Shown here in pieces: positions 1 to 8,193 of a stretch of DNA of 35,226 nucleotides (position 1 is its first letter; each line of letters opens with the position of its first letter). The position numbers and the translations under genes are program-made. Source of the DNA: Candidatus Colivivens caballi (GTDB lineage: Bacteria; Bacteroidota; Bacteroidia; Bacteroidales; Bacteroidaceae); the NCBI GenBank assembly GCA_018065565.1, contig JAGHSZ010000152.1, forward strand, positions 1 to 35,226. Reading direction: 5' to 3'. The notes beneath the pieces are model-generated. The model did no database searches. It was not told the DNA's origin and saw nothing but the letters and a program-made list of their open reading frames with translations.

Positions 1-2225
1 AGCTTTCACAGCGTCTGTTCGTGAATACTGATTTCTCCACAAGGAGTGTTACAAGAGCCGCATTGGACGAAGATGCTCCTGAAATACCAGGAGATGCTAT
101 CAACCTCTCAGAAGCCTACAACGCATATTTTGCAAGTCAAGGCAATCAATGGTGGCAACCAGAGAGAGCTAATGTTTATCTGCCTCTGCAGTCTGGAATG
201 ACATATTACATCCCTGAGGGAGTAACATTTACTGACCGTCTCGACATGAACAAAGCAGACAATGTCTCAATCTATGTTGAAGGTACTTGGACGGTAGCAA
301 ATGTTCAAGGCAATCCAAGCATGAATGTTTACATACTGCCAAAGGGTACACTCAACTGGGGACTTTACGCATGGCAAGACGGACAACTCAATATCGGCGA
401 CGGTAAGTCACAGGTGGTGAAGTGCTGGGGAACAATCAATCCGTATTACGACGGAAAAGTTTCAAAGATTACCAGCGTACAGGTTAAGGCAAACTCCAAA
501 CTGTATCTTTTCCCACGCGACACGGACGAACTGTATGTCGCTAAGACAGCATCAGACCAGGGCGGCACCCTTTTCGTTGAGACTGGCTCTTTCTTCTACA
601 GCAACAGACCTGTTACACTTGCTGGTGATTTCAATACATCAAACGGAGGCGACATGACATTCGCAAACACATTCCTCTGCCTTGGCGACGCATACATCAA
701 TTCTGGATCAACCTATATTTTTGGAAAATGTTCAACTATCAAGGGTAGTATGAACCTGTCGGGTGGCAATACTAAAATTTATGTTGAAGAAGAGTTGAGC
801 GCTGAAAACTTGTACATCGATGGTTGCAAACTCTATTTGAAAGATGCAATCGTTAATGTCAACAACACAACAACAATGTATGCAGCAGGAAATGAAGGGC
901 GTATTGTGGGTGAAAACTTAGAATACCGTTCAGTACTGAATACTGGTAAACTTGTACTCAATGCTTATCAGCCTACAAACCCACAGATTACGACTCTTTG
1001 TGGTAATCTTGATGTGCTTGCTGAAGAAATCAACGGTGGCGGAGCAACTCTTGGAGCAGAGGAACTCGCAGCCGCACAGATCAATGATGGTGTCTTGTTT
1101 AATCCTGCCAAATACTATCTTCCTGCTACTGAATGCCGTGCTCAGGTCGGTAAAAAAGATGAAGACCCAAATCTTGAACTGGTCGAAATCATCGGAATCC
1201 TTCCTCCGCCAGGTGAACATCCGTTCTCGGCAACAGGCTTTGCATTCAATGAAGACCAAAGCTTGCTCTATCTTGGATGGCATTCGAATCAAAAGTTTGA
1301 ATCAACTGAGTGGGGCGGTTACATGGATGTAATTAAAGTTGATGCATACAACCCTCAAGGAACACTCTTCGAACAGACTTGGAGAAGTCAAGAGATGAAA
1401 TTCAACCATACATTATATAATAATGGTATGATTTATGCAGCAGGTACAAGCAGCAAGGTTGGAGCTGCTCTCTTTGAGTTGCCAGTGAATGCAAATGGCA
1501 TGTTTGACAATGATATAGAAAAGACATACACTCGTGTCAATCTCAATGGTGAGTCTGCCAACTGCGTGGAACTTGTAGGAAACAACCTTGTCACTATCTC
1601 TGGATGGTCACAGGGAGCAATCAATGTGTTCCCATCGACATCAAGGGACAAGAAACCTGCAAACACATATTTCGAAGGTGAATATCAAGGCAAATATGTA
1701 TATCTTTACAATAATCGCCTCGTTACGCTTCACGACTCTGAGAATGGTACAGTCGAAGTTTATGATGTACAGGCAGATGTGAATGCAGCATTAAGTGGTT
1801 CACCAATCCTTACATTCAATGTCGGAGCTCTTACACCTCAAGATGGCAAGAATGTGTGCATTTGTGATGACAACTACATTTATGTATGTCGCGGAAACAA
1901 CAAACTTGCAGTATTTGACTTCACAGGGAAGCAAGTAGCTGTGACCACTGCTTCTGCAAATGGCGTAGATGTCGATGACGAATTCATCTACCTTGCTTCA
2001 GGCAACGGAGTGAAGGTTTACAATAAGTCTGACATTAAGGCAAACGACCTTGTAACCCTTTCGCCAATTGCTAAGTTCAAGATAACCGAAACCACTGCTA
2101 TCCAAAATCATGGTTCAAGCCTAATCGGTCAGTCGTCTAATTACATAAAGAAAGGTGCAGACGGACGACTCTATGTGGCATACGGAATTTATGGACTCCG
2201 TATCTATGAAGTAGTGAAGAAGTAA
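1..2225 (+). CDS. Large exported/surface protein, 3' part (5' end outside window)
   Basis: The frame is open to the left edge of the window, reading LSQRLFVNTDF before the first possible start (GTG at 21), so the true start and any signal peptide probably lie upstream. About 740 residues are visible. Residues ~1-385 (counted from the GTG) are rich in Gly, Asn, Thr and short beta-like segments alternating with small turns, as in beta-helix or adhesin-like surface proteins. Residues ~390-734 contain recurring segments such as NNLVTISGW, NNRLVTLHDSENG, DNYIYVCRGNNKLAVFD and DEFIYLASGNGVKVYN, which look like blades of a beta-propeller. No catalytic motif was recognised. A strong hairpin terminator follows 30 bases after the stop. 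I infer an extracellular or surface binding protein. The coding call is firm; the function is not. Confidence 0.75.
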   Translation, partial: LSQRLFVNTDFSTRSVTRAALDEDAPEIPGDAINLSEAYNAYFASQGNQWWQPERANVYLPLQSGMTYYIPEGVTFTDRLDMNKADNVSIYVEGTWTVANVQGNPSMNVYILPKGTLNWGLYAWQDGQLNIGDGKSQVVKCWGTINPYYDGKVSKITSVQVKANSKLYLFPRDTDELYVAKTASDQGGTLFVETGSFFYSNRPVTLAGDFNTSNGGDMTFANTFLCLGDAYINSGSTYIFGKCSTIKGSMNLSGGNTKIYVEEELSAENLYIDGCKLYLKDAIVNVNNTTTMYAAGNEGRIVGENLEYRSVLNTGKLVLNAYQPTNPQITTLCGNLDVLAEEINGGGATLGAEELAAAQINDGVLFNPAKYYLPATECRAQVGKKDEDPNLELVEIIGILPPPGEHPFSATGFAFNEDQSLLYLGWHSNQKFESTEWGGYMDVIKVDAYNPQGTLFEQTWRSQEMKFNHTLYNNGMIYAAGTSSKVGAALFELPVNANGMFDNDIEKTYTRVNLNGESANCVELVGNNLVTISGWSQGAINVFPSTSRDKKPANTYFEGEYQGKYVYLYNNRLVTLHDSENGTVEVYDVQADVNAALSGSPILTFNVGALTPQDGKNVCICDDNYIYVCRGNNKLAVFDFTGKQVAVTTASANGVDVDDEFIYLASGNGVKVYNKSDIKANDLVTLSPIAKFKITETTAIQNHGSSLIGQSSNYIKKGADGRLYVAYGIYGLRIYEVVKK

Positions 2226-2255
2226 AACAATCCTATATTTGAATAAAAAAGAAGT

Positions 2256-2299
2256 GAGGGTGTGTCGGTATAGTAACTGACACACCCTCTCTCTTTTTG
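2256..2299. terminator. Hairpin terminator between convergent genes
   Basis: GAGGGTGTGTC (2256-2266) pairs perfectly with GACACACCCTC (2279-2289) across a 12-base loop and is followed by TCTCTTTTTG. It lies between the rightward surface-protein gene and the leftward CE15 esterase gene and clearly serves the former. It has little U-tract on the other strand. Confidence 0.85.
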
Positions 2300-2366
2300 T
2301 TCAACCATGGCATGGGGAGCAATACATGGATAAGATGGAACTGACAGCGTATTGCGCTTGGCTGCA

Positions 2367-3737
2367 TCACTTGTCAACCACATTCTTTTGGAAGAAATCG
2401 AGGAAGTATGGCCAGTTGGGTCCTGCCTCGTGCCCGCCGTTGTGCTGCCGATATGCCAGTTGTCCGTCCATCAGTCCTTCGTCTTGGCGTGGGAGCACGT
2501 CGGTTCCCAACCCCTTTGCCCCGAGCAACTCATATACTGGACTTGCCTTGGCTGCCATCATGAACATACCCATCACATCTTGCCATTTGTCGGCATCAAA
2601 TCTGCCAGCCGAAATCAGACATGGACGAGGCGCACAGAGTGCAATCAGTTCGTGCTGGTCGATTTTGAGGTCGTTTGCAGTCAGAGGTTCAGCACCGTAT
2701 TTGAGGAAACTGCCTGCCATCCAGTGGTATTCGCCCGATGAAGTGAGGTTCTCGACACTTTCACCGCACCATCGCCGCCATCCCGCAGCACCTCCCTTGC
2801 CCGATGAGGCAATAAATCCTGCGGCAATTCTCTGGTCGAATGCCATGGCGACAAGGGATGCCTTGCCATTGCGCGACACACCCTCGATGGCAACTTTGGT
2901 AGCATCGAATGTAGCATCGCTCTCCATGTAGTCGATCAACTTGGATGTGCCCCATGCCCATGCACGCAATGCACCCCAGTCTTGTGGCTTGCGGTATTCA
3001 CCCTTGTTGCACAGTCCGATGATGCCCGACCGGAGTCCTTGTCCGCCATCGGCCTGAATCGAACCCGTGACAATGGTTGCGGCAGCCCATCCGCGTTTGA
3101 CCACCATCATTTGCCACGACTCAGTCTGTGGACCATTCTGCCGTACAAACGACATCGCAAATGGTGACGGTCTGCCTGCCATATAGCCGTATTCGACGAT
3201 GACAGGCACATCCTTTGCACCTTCTGGGTAGAGAATGGAAGCCTGTATCTCGACTGTGATGGACGGACACATCGAGTTGTCAACCACTCCTGAGAGCACA
3301 CGGTTGACACACGCAATGCCGTTCATATCGACCTTTTCTTCGCTGACCACTTTCCAGTTGACGGCTGGCACATTGTCGGGGATGTGTCCATAGACCTCGT
3401 CCTCGAAGTATTTGACCAGTTCGGGGCGTCTCACCTTGTTCCACATTTTTGCGTTCTTGACCTTTCTACCGTCGAATGTTACCAATGCCTCGGGGTAGTG
3501 GACAAACGGATTTGCCATGAGTTCGTCGTAGTTGGGCAATCGGTTCGCATCAGGATTGTTCGGGTCTCTGCCAGGGCGTGGTTCTGCAATGCCCAGTTTG
3601 GCAATCATGTCGGCATAGTCTGCATTCGTCACTTTCTGAATGCTGTCGCGGTTCACATTCATTCCGAAGAACTGTGCATGGGCTGCATCCAGTCCGCAAA
3701 TGAGCAGTGAACTCAGGAGTAATGATTTCTTGTTCAT
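2367..3737 (-). CDS. CE15 family glucuronoyl esterase-like protein, exported
   Basis: A 456-residue alpha/beta hydrolase that resembles carbohydrate esterase family 15, enzymes that cut the ester between 4-O-methyl-glucuronic acid side chains of xylan and lignin alcohols. A type I signal peptide is clear (MNKKSLLLSSLLICGLDAAH, cleaved after HA at ~21). The nucleophile elbow is GVSRNGK with Ser288, matching the family GxSRxGK motif. The catalytic His is His436 in QHNGGHEAGPNW. The family segment ESGxGG appears here as SSGKGG (311-316), so Ser311 sits where the canonical acid would be. Asp381 or Asp383 in GRFDADKW could serve as an alternative acid; that is inference. The ATG at 3737 is the only start giving the signal peptide. 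It is downstream of and co-oriented with DUF4491. The family call is good; the natural substrate is not shown. Confidence 0.85.
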   Translation of the reverse strand: MNKKSLLLSSLLICGLDAAHAQFFGMNVNRDSIQKVTNADYADMIAKLGIAEPRPGRDPNNPDANRLPNYDELMANPFVHYPEALVTFDGRKVKNAKMWNKVRRPELVKYFEDEVYGHIPDNVPAVNWKVVSEEKVDMNGIACVNRVLSGVVDNSMCPSITVEIQASILYPEGAKDVPVIVEYGYMAGRPSPFAMSFVRQNGPQTESWQMMVVKRGWAAATIVTGSIQADGGQGLRSGIIGLCNKGEYRKPQDWGALRAWAWGTSKLIDYMESDATFDATKVAIEGVSRNGKASLVAMAFDQRIAAGFIASSGKGGAAGWRRWCGESVENLTSSGEYHWMAGSFLKYGAEPLTANDLKIDQHELIALCAPRPCLISAGRFDADKWQDVMGMFMMAAKASPVYELLGAKGLGTDVLPRQDEGLMDGQLAYRQHNGGHEAGPNWPYFLDFFQKNVVDK

Positions 3738-3809
3738 AAAATATATAAGTAAAAGTTATAAATTAAAAGTTAAAACAGGCTTTCTCTCTTCTCTCGTTTC
3801 GTTGCCCTG

Positions 3810-4115
3810 TCAGGATTTTGACGAATACTCGTCTTTGCGCTTGGGGTTCATCGGAAACCAACCTTTCTCGACTCTCTTTTTTTGCTCAAAGATTTCCAAA
3901 ATGCTCCATAGGCACGAGCATCCAATGACACCTAATACAGGGCTGATGATGGAGTCGCTGACCAAGAGGCTTGCTATGATGAATGCCGTACCAGCCAGCG
4001 CAAACACCCACCAGCACCGAGTCCCAAAATAGTATTCTCCCTTGATGACGATGGGGTGAAACAGCCCTATGACAAGGAAGGTCGTAATGGCGATGATTAA
4101 TCCTGAATAGTTCAT
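3810..4115 (-). CDS. DUF4491 family small membrane protein
   Basis: A 101-residue protein with three predicted membrane segments (about residues 4-24, 34-52 and 55-75) and a charged cytoplasmic tail. Sequence features match the Bacteroidetes DUF4491 family: GLFHPIVIKGEYYFGT near the N-terminus, GVIGCSCLWSILEIFEQ in the third segment and EKGWFPMNPKR at the end. Full family length appears present. A -7 promoter box lies about 90 bases upstream at 4206-4213. The CE15 gene follows in the same direction after 72 bases and may be co-transcribed. No biochemical role is known to me for this family. Confidence 0.85.
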   Translation of the reverse strand: MNYSGLIIAITTFLVIGLFHPIVIKGEYYFGTRCWWVFALAGTAFIIASLLVSDSIISPVLGVIGCSCLWSILEIFEQKKRVEKGWFPMNPKRKDEYSSKS

Positions 4116-4205
4116 GTTGTCTAAATTCTTGTATTGGTATTATTCAACTTATCGTGTAAGTTGAGCATGCGAAACTTGTATCAGTATGATTATGTTAATT
4201 TGCAG

Positions 4206-4213
4206 CAAAGATA
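4206..4213 (-). promoter_or_regulatory. Bacteroidetes -7 box upstream of DUF4491 gene
   Basis: Read leftward, the sequence is TATCTTTG, a full match to the TAnnTTTG -7 element. The expected start site is near 4199, giving an ~85-base leader. No TTTG -33 element lies at the usual spacing, so strength is uncertain. Confidence 0.5.
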
Positions 4214-4306
4214 AGCATAATTATTGACACGGCGCTCATTCTGACCGTGAAAACTTTTCCCATTCACTCTCTATACATGTAACAGATAGGGAAAATGCTG
4301 AAAAAG

Positions 4307-4338
4307 TTTGAGTATTTGAATGAAATATGCTATCTTTG
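4307..4338 (+). promoter_or_regulatory. Bacteroidetes sigma-A promoter for SGNH hydrolase gene
   Basis: TTTG (4307-4310) and TATCTTTG (4331-4338) are separated by exactly 20 bases, matching the TTTG-N19-21-TAnnTTTG consensus. Transcription should begin near 4345, 33 bases before the ATG at 4378. Confidence 0.8.
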
Positions 4339-4377
4339 CGGAGAAATCCTTTTTATACACACTAACATTTTGACAAT

Positions 4378-5148
4378 ATGAATAAACGACTGGGAATGGT
4401 TCTGCTCGTGCTTGTGACTGGATTGCTGTCGGCTGTTGGGCAGGAAGTGATACGGGTGGCATGTGTAGGCAACAGCATCACTTACGGCACCGGCATTAAG
4501 GACCGTGAACACGACAGTTATCCCATGGTGCTGGGACGATTGCTTGGAAAGGGCTACGAGGTTCGTAACTTTGGCATTGCGGCGCGTACGCTGATGAACA
4601 AGGGCGACCGTCCGTACATGAACGAACAGATTTATCGTGATGCTTTGGCTTATAATCCCAACATCGTCACCATCAAACTGGGCACAAACGACACTAAACC
4701 CCAGAACTGGCAATACAACGAGAGTTTCAAGGACGATCTGCGCGAACTGGTAAGGAGTTTCCAGGACTTGCCGACGCATCCTGCTGTGTATCTGTGTCTG
4801 CCAATTCCGTGTCGTCAGCCTCAGTGGGGAATCAATGACAGCACCATTGTTGCAGGGGTGATTCCGTATATTCGACAAGTGGCGAGGGAGATGCACCTGC
4901 CTGTGATTGACCTTCACACTGCTTTTCTGCCTTATGTCCATCTTCTCCCTGACAATGTACACCCGAACAAAGATGGTGCGTCGCTTATTGCTCATGTGCT
5001 GTGCGACCGCTTGTTGAAGGATGTGCGTCATGACAAGCGTGTGACTCGTCAACCTCGTTTCTTCTATAATAAAAAGAAGGACGCAAGGTCGCATAAGGGC
5101 AATACTGCTTCACGGAACTCACGCCTTAGTGCTCGACGACAGCGATAG
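4378..5148 (+). CDS. Exported SGNH/GDSL hydrolase (probable acyl or acetyl esterase)
   Basis: A 256-residue SGNH-fold esterase. Blocks are in order: GNSIT with catalytic Ser33 (block I), FGIAAR with Gly66 (block II), LGTND with Asn104 (block III) and PDNVHPN with Asp192 and His195 (block V). A signal peptide occupies residues ~1-21 (ending SAVGQ). The family removes acyl groups from carbohydrates or lipids. In this neighbourhood, deacetylation of plant polysaccharide is plausible but inferred. The SGNH domain should end near residue 215. It is followed by a ~40-residue, strongly basic, low-complexity tail that is not part of the fold and looks like translation of former 3' untranslated sequence. 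It is transcribed alone, with its own promoter upstream and a bidirectional terminator downstream. Confidence 0.85.
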   Translation: MNKRLGMVLLVLVTGLLSAVGQEVIRVACVGNSITYGTGIKDREHDSYPMVLGRLLGKGYEVRNFGIAARTLMNKGDRPYMNEQIYRDALAYNPNIVTIKLGTNDTKPQNWQYNESFKDDLRELVRSFQDLPTHPAVYLCLPIPCRQPQWGINDSTIVAGVIPYIRQVAREMHLPVIDLHTAFLPYVHLLPDNVHPNKDGASLIAHVLCDRLLKDVRHDKRVTRQPRFFYNKKKDARSHKGNTASRNSRLSARRQR

Positions 5149-5210
5149 GGCGTAGTGACTTTTGTGTGGGCTGGTGGCTGTGTATGGCTGTGCAACAATT
5201 GTATCAGGAT

Positions 5211-5253
5211 AAAAAAGCGTATTGTCATCGCTTGGTGACAATACGCTTTTTTT
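5211..5253. terminator. Bidirectional rho-independent terminator
   Basis: A perfect 17-bp inverted repeat (5211-5227 and 5236-5252) has an 8-base loop. The left arm begins AAAAAAGCG and the right arm ends CGCTTTTTT, so each strand carries a U-tract. It separates the convergent SGNH and DUF362 genes and should serve both. Confidence 0.92.
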
Positions 5254-5322
5254 GTGTTCATCTCGGAAGTACTTTCATTCCGATTTGTGATTATAAGACT
5301 TGGGCAGTAGTTCAGAAGTGGC

Positions 5323-6273
5323 TTACTTAATCTTTACCAGTTCGTACTTGCGGCTGCCCAGGCCAATCTTCTCGGCTTGTTCAACAGTGTGGACGCCATG
5401 GCGTGAGTTGATGCGTTCGATTAGCGCAGCAGCGTTGTCTCCTTCTTTGGATGGATAATTGAACACAAGGTCGATACATGCCTGGTCGAGGGCGACAGGG
5501 TCGGTCGATGCAAGTATGCCGATGTCCTTCATCTCGGGGTCGTGAGGATGTGAGTCGCAGTCGCAGTCAACACTGAGGTTGTTCATCACATTGATGTAGA
5601 TGATGTCGCCGCGCTGTTTGAAATAGTCATGAACGGCTTGTGCCGCTGCTGCCATCGACTCGAGGAAGGCATCCTGGTTGGTGCGTACAGCCCACATGCG
5701 GTTGGTCTTTTGTGCTGCGCCTGCGGTGTGAATGTTTGCCTTGCCGTTTGCTGATGCAACACCGATTGACTGGTTCTTGATGACACCACCGAAACCGCCC
5801 ATGGTGTGCCCCTTGAAATGTGCGAGGTTAATCATGAAATCGTAGTTTTGCAGATGACTGCCTACGATGTCGCTCTTGATGTGGGTAGTGTCTTTTACTG
5901 GTATTTCAAATTCTCCCTCTTCATCCATCAGGTCAACTTTCGCTATGTCGAGGAAACCATGGTCGCGTACAGTCTGCCAGTGCTGCTCAAACGACGCACG
6001 CTTGCCGCCGTATGCTGTGTTGCATTCCACGATTGTACCGTTTACTTCTTTCACCAGTTTGCCGATGAGTGAAGGTTGCAGAAAATTGTGCCCTCCAGGT
6101 TCGCCCGTACTGATTTTTACGGCAACACGGCCTTTGGCTTTCACTCCGAGCGCTTCATAAATACGAACCAGACCTTCAGGTGAAATGTCTTTTGTCATAT
6201 AAACCTTTGGCTGCTGTGCCAATAGGGTAGTGGCAATCAGCATGCAGATAATTGTTAGAAAATGTCGTTTCAT
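5323..6273 (-). CDS. Exported DUF362 domain protein
   Basis: A 316-residue protein with a signal peptide (MKRHFLTIICMLIATTLLA, cleaved near residue 19) followed by one DUF362 domain. Family hallmarks are VAVKISTGEPGGHNFLQP, NLAHFKGHTMGGFGGVIKN and STDPVALDQACIDLV. Many DUF362 proteins carry a ferredoxin-type [4Fe-4S] domain. Here no CxxCxxCxxxCP motif is seen and only a short CDCD stretch occurs (~237-240), so this is a domain-only exported version. The reaction is unknown. The 180 bases between it and the next gene upstream (6274-6453) show no feature I recognise. Confidence 0.82.
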   Translation of the reverse strand: MKRHFLTIICMLIATTLLAQQPKVYMTKDISPEGLVRIYEALGVKAKGRVAVKISTGEPGGHNFLQPSLIGKLVKEVNGTIVECNTAYGGKRASFEQHWQTVRDHGFLDIAKVDLMDEEGEFEIPVKDTTHIKSDIVGSHLQNYDFMINLAHFKGHTMGGFGGVIKNQSIGVASANGKANIHTAGAAQKTNRMWAVRTNQDAFLESMAAAAQAVHDYFKQRGDIIYINVMNNLSVDCDCDSHPHDPEMKDIGILASTDPVALDQACIDLVFNYPSKEGDNAAALIERINSRHGVHTVEQAEKIGLGSRKYELVKIK

Positions 6274-6453
6274 GTCAGTTTGTTTTTATTAGTTAGATAG
6301 ATATTGTTTATATTGCATTGATTTCAGATGTTGACTTCTGGCACTGCTCTCAGGCATCCGTTTCAAGAGCTGTCAATAACATTGTACGCATAGGTTCGTT
6401 CTATGCCCGGTTCTGTGAGTTCGCTTTTATGCCAGTTGCTACACTTACCACAT

Positions 6454-6909
6454 TCATGACAATGTTCCAAAACTCGGAATCTCTTGAAGAAACTCATAAG
6501 TCTGGTGTTCGTAATCCATCCGGCAACAAAAGTGGTTGATGCCGTTGCTCACAATGAGATAGTCAACATGCATGACAAGATTGTAACGGCCTATCTGGTC
6601 GAATACCCGTTGCGTGATCTTGACATTCGGGCGTTTGTATTCGATGATCATCTTCGGCGTCAGTGTCTGGGTGTATAGCACCGTGTCACAGCGGCGAGCC
6701 ATACCGTTCAATTCAATGCCGACTTCGTTTGCCATGAGTGTCTGCGGGTAACCAAGATTGTCGATGAGGTGATGGACGAAATGTTGCCGAACCCATTCTT
6801 CGGGAGTCAAAGCCACATATTGCTGTCGGAGCACATCCCATATCTGAGGTTTCCCGTCTGGGCTGCGTTTTAGTTTTGCATCGTATGCTGGCAGGTTCAG
6901 TTGCTCCAT
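6454..6909 (-). CDS. Stand-alone type I restriction HsdR-N-like (PD-(D/E)XK) protein
   Basis: A 151-residue protein matching the HsdR N-terminal nuclease-like domain (HSDR_N_2 type) without helicase or any other HsdR domain. The core PD-(D/E)XK signature is visible: Asp75 in RRCDTVLY and Glu90-Tyr91-Lys92 in MIIEYKRP, with a following QIGRYN helix. There is no adjacent hsdM, hsdS or methylase gene, so it is not a restriction system here. It is divergent from holA; my recollection is that this pairing recurs in Bacteroidetes, which would suggest a housekeeping nucleic-acid role. That is inference. Start ATG at 6909. Confidence 0.82.
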   Translation of the reverse strand: MEQLNLPAYDAKLKRSPDGKPQIWDVLRQQYVALTPEEWVRQHFVHHLIDNLGYPQTLMANEVGIELNGMARRCDTVLYTQTLTPKMIIEYKRPNVKITQRVFDQIGRYNLVMHVDYLIVSNGINHFCCRMDYEHQTYEFLQEIPSFGTLS

Positions 6910-7070
6910 TGGTTATTGCTTTTGTGTTTTTTTTTGGTCTCATTTGCTCCTGCTCCTCCGGTTTTCTTCATGCTGATGTCGGATTTCAGGATTAGTCTTT
7001 CGATGGCATAATCAGTTCGCAGTTATCTGTTGGTTTGTTCTTTAAACCATCGTTTTTTGTGATTTGTGCA

Positions 7071-7078
7071 CAAAAGTA
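7071..7078 (-). promoter_or_regulatory. -7 box upstream of HsdR-N-like gene
   Basis: Leftward TACTTTTG matches TAnnTTTG. The predicted start near 7064 leaves a ~155-base leader. No clear -33 TTTG lies at the proper distance. It lies about 45 bases from the holA -7 box, making a divergent promoter pair. Confidence 0.45.
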
Positions 7079-7122
7079 GTAAAAAAAATCCGTTCTCATT
7101 TCATTTCTTCAATGTTTTTGTG

Positions 7123-7130
7123 TAAGTTTG
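7123..7130 (+). promoter_or_regulatory. -7 box of holA
   Basis: TAAGTTTG matches TAnnTTTG. A start near 7137 would leave a short ~22-base leader before the ATG at 7159. The upstream element is only a weak TTTC-type match. Confidence 0.55.
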
Positions 7131-7158
7131 CATAATAATTACAAACAACACCCTCATC

Positions 7159-8193
7159 ATGGCAAAGCAATCATCATCTACGGTTACATATAGTACCCTC
7201 ATTTCTGACATCCGTTCACGCAAGTTCGCTCCTGTTTATCTGTTGATGGGGGAGGAGTCGTACTATATAGATAAGGTGACTGAATGCATAGAGTCAACAG
7301 TTCTCCCAGAGGAGGAAAAGGCTTTCAATCAAATGACCATTTATTGCACCCGCGAGACTGACTACCGTGACATCATCAATAATGCCCGACGCTATCCAAT
7401 GATGTCAGAACATCAGGTCGTGATTGTTAAGGAGGCGCAGAATTTGCAAAAAATTGAAGAACTGTTAACATATGTGCAAAACCCATTGCCATCGACTGTA
7501 CTTGTCATCAGTCATAAGAATGGCAATGTGACCAAGTCGAAAAAACTGGTGACTGCCATTGCGAAGGTTGGGGTAGTGTTCGAAAGTCCGAAGGTGAAAA
7601 CAGGTGTGCTTCCGTCTTTCATCACTGAATATCTGAAAGCGCATAATGTGTCAATAGACAGACAGGCCACAATGATGCTTACCGAAAACATCGGAACCGA
7701 TTTAAGTCGAATGGCAAGTGAATTGGACAAACTTCTGATTACACTGCCTGAGGGTGGGGGGCGAAATGTGACTCCAGAACAGATTGAACGCAACATCGGA
7801 ATTAGCAAGGAATTCAATCAGTGGGAACTCAACACTGCTATTATTAATAAGGATGTATATAAGGCAAACCAGATTATTGCCTACTTCAACTCCAATCCAA
7901 AGAGTGTCGCACCTCAGGTGGTGATTGCTGCATTGTTTAATTTGTTTGCTCAGGTTATGCAGGCTTATTATGCGCCACAGCGAACAGCAGAGTCAATTGC
8001 CCAGCATCTGGAAATACAGTCATGGCAGACTCGCGATGTGATAACAACTATGCAGCACTATTCGGGAATGAAGACAATGCAGATTATTGGAAAACTTCGT
8101 GAGGCAGATTTGCAGTTGAAAGGTGTCAACAAAGGCGCAAATCTTTCCAATGCTGACATCATGAAAGAGCTGATCTATTTCATCCTTCACTAA
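7159..8193 (+). CDS. holA: DNA polymerase III delta subunit
   Basis: A 344-residue protein of normal length for HolA, the clamp-loader subunit that opens the beta sliding clamp. The N-terminal region has the family pattern PVYLLMGEESYYIDKV (residues ~25-40), followed by the degenerate AAA+ core lacking functional Walker motifs (VVIVKEAQNLQ, STVLVISHKNG). The C-terminal collar domain shows NIGISKEFNQWELNTAI, VVIAALFNLFAQVMQ and LQLKGVNKG. The last motif is typical of HolA, where the equivalent segment precedes the final helices. Start ATG at 7159, just after the -7 box. It is transcribed away from the HsdR-N-like gene and appears monocistronic, followed by a long gene-free region. Confidence 0.95.
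   Translation: MAKQSSSTVTYSTLISDIRSRKFAPVYLLMGEESYYIDKVTECIESTVLPEEEKAFNQMTIYCTRETDYRDIINNARRYPMMSEHQVVIVKEAQNLQKIEELLTYVQNPLPSTVLVISHKNGNVTKSKKLVTAIAKVGVVFESPKVKTGVLPSFITEYLKAHNVSIDRQATMMLTENIGTDLSRMASELDKLLITLPEGGGRNVTPEQIERNIGISKEFNQWELNTAIINKDVYKANQIIAYFNSNPKSVAPQVVIAALFNLFAQVMQAYYAPQRTAESIAQHLEIQSWQTRDVITTMQHYSGMKTMQIIGKLREADLQLKGVNKGANLSNADIMKELIYFILH

Noticed and set aside
2326..2931. 201-codon rightward open frame over the CE15 gene
   Set aside because: Overlaps a full-length CE15 gene; no family features, and low-complexity Ser/Pro composition.
4330..5094. 254-codon open frame antisense to the SGNH hydrolase gene
   Set aside because: Shadow of a gene with clear SGNH motifs, a consensus promoter and a terminator; the antisense translation has no recognisable domain.
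6454..6909. HsdR-N protein as part of a restriction-modification system
   Set aside because: No methylase, specificity or helicase gene lies nearby and the protein is complete at 151 residues.
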